Positions 6,098 through 6,295 of a DNA stretch of 6,295 bases are shown piece after piece. A program made the position numbers and the translations under genes. Every line of letters begins with the position of its first letter. Positions within the stretch are counted from its first letter, which is position 1. The stretch lies in NCBI GenBank assembly GCA_012800145.1, contig JAAZJW010000275.1:1-6295 (forward strand). Reading direction: 5' to 3'. The stretch is from Clostridiales bacterium (GTDB taxonomy: Bacteria; Bacillota; Clostridia; Peptostreptococcales; Natronincolaceae). The notes under the pieces were generated by a model that was not told the origin of the DNA, ran no database searches, and saw nothing but the letters and a program-made list of their open reading frames with translations.

Positions 6098-6115
6098 GGG
6101 CGATTGAAATCGCCC
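6098..6115 (-). promoter_or_regulatory. Perfect hairpin in the leader of the MobA-like gene
   Basis: A perfect 7-bp stem (GGGCGAT with ATCGCCC) with a 4-nt loop lies just upstream of the ribosome site of the gene at 6078. No T run follows, so it is not an intrinsic terminator. It could be a 5' stabilising hairpin, a protein-binding palindrome or chance. The sequence shows only the structure. Confidence 0.5.
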
Positions 6116-6119
6116 TGCC

Positions 6120-6149
6120 AAAATACACGGGGACATCAGACTGTGTGAA
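6120..6149 (-). promoter_or_regulatory. Weak sigma-A-like promoter candidate using the repeat end as -35
   Basis: On the minus strand, TTCACA (6149-6144, 5 of 6 to TTGACA) is followed after 18 nt by TATTTT (6125-6120, 4 of 6 to TATAAT). The -35 box is part of the conserved end of repeat copy C. A start near 6113 would place the leader hairpin at the very 5' end of the transcript. The match is modest. Confidence 0.25.
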
Positions 6150-6241
6150 AAAGCACCTTTCTCGCTTTATGTCATTGCTATGAAAGCCCCACATTTTTGT
6201 CATCCTGAGACGAACAGGATTAGCTTGACCCGCGAAGGATC
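6129..6241 (+). repeat. Dispersed terminal-repeat element, copy C (right end not seen)
   Basis: It begins GGGGAC at 6129 and carries the shared CAGACTGTGTGAAAA motif (6137-6151), followed by AGCACC. Its interior at 6198-6241 matches copy B at 998-1040 over about 43 bp with a few substitutions and one length change, including CGCGAAGGATC in both. The partner inverted end lies beyond the window. From 6242 to 6295 I see no gene and cannot say where the element stops. Confidence 0.7.
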
Positions 6242-6295
6242 TATATTTTACAATAATGCTTTCGTTTATCGTGGTGTGGGTAACACGTGCAAATT

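Noticed and set aside
6098..6115. Intrinsic terminator or riboswitch ahead of the nucleotidyltransferase
   Set aside because: There is no T run after the hairpin and the leader is too short for a known riboswitch aptamer.
1..6295. tRNA, rRNA, phage or transposase genes
   Set aside because: No cloverleaf or conserved rRNA segments and no recombinase or transposase motifs were found on either strand; the repeats are non-coding.

Overview
The window comes from an endospore-forming, low-GC Firmicute, most likely a clostridial-type (Clostridia) organism. It carries spoIIR, a gerA-class spore germinant-receptor operon and a MobA-like nucleotidyltransferase of a type I associate with Clostridia. 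The genus cannot be fixed from the sequence. All protein genes lie on the minus strand, so gene order runs from high to low coordinates.

Layout, in transcription order. From 6295 to about 6129 there is a copy of a dispersed repeat (copy C), then a short leader with a perfect hairpin. Next comes a MobA-like NTP-transferase gene (6078-5344) closed by a clear intrinsic terminator (5342-5307). A second transcription unit starts in the 80-bp gap that follows, where a sigma-G-like promoter can be proposed. It encodes a small two-helix membrane protein (candidate D subunit), GerA-type A subunit, B subunit, and a C subunit (lipoprotein) whose frame is broken by one in-frame TGA at 1565-1563. A compact MITE-like palindromic element (about 958-1143, copy B) begins 8 bp after the last stop codon. 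Then comes spoIIR (846-181), with a good sigma-F-like promoter upstream and an intrinsic terminator downstream (154-116). The window ends in the terminal part of another repeat copy (copy A, 1-42).

How the genes fit together. Two of the three units are forespore functions. SpoIIR is made under sigma-F in the forespore and signals to the mother cell to activate pro-sigma-E. The GerA/GerB/GerC proteins, with the small membrane protein, would form a germinant receptor in the spore inner membrane. The nucleotidyltransferase has no obvious link to sporulation and has its own terminator.

The most unusual points are the nonsense codon in an otherwise full-length, well-conserved gerC, followed 13 nt later by a perfect 7-bp stem-loop, and the repeats. 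The repeats share a 15-nt terminal motif, border the transcription units, and show a compensatory base-pair change between two copies. I do not see a clearly new multi-gene system here.
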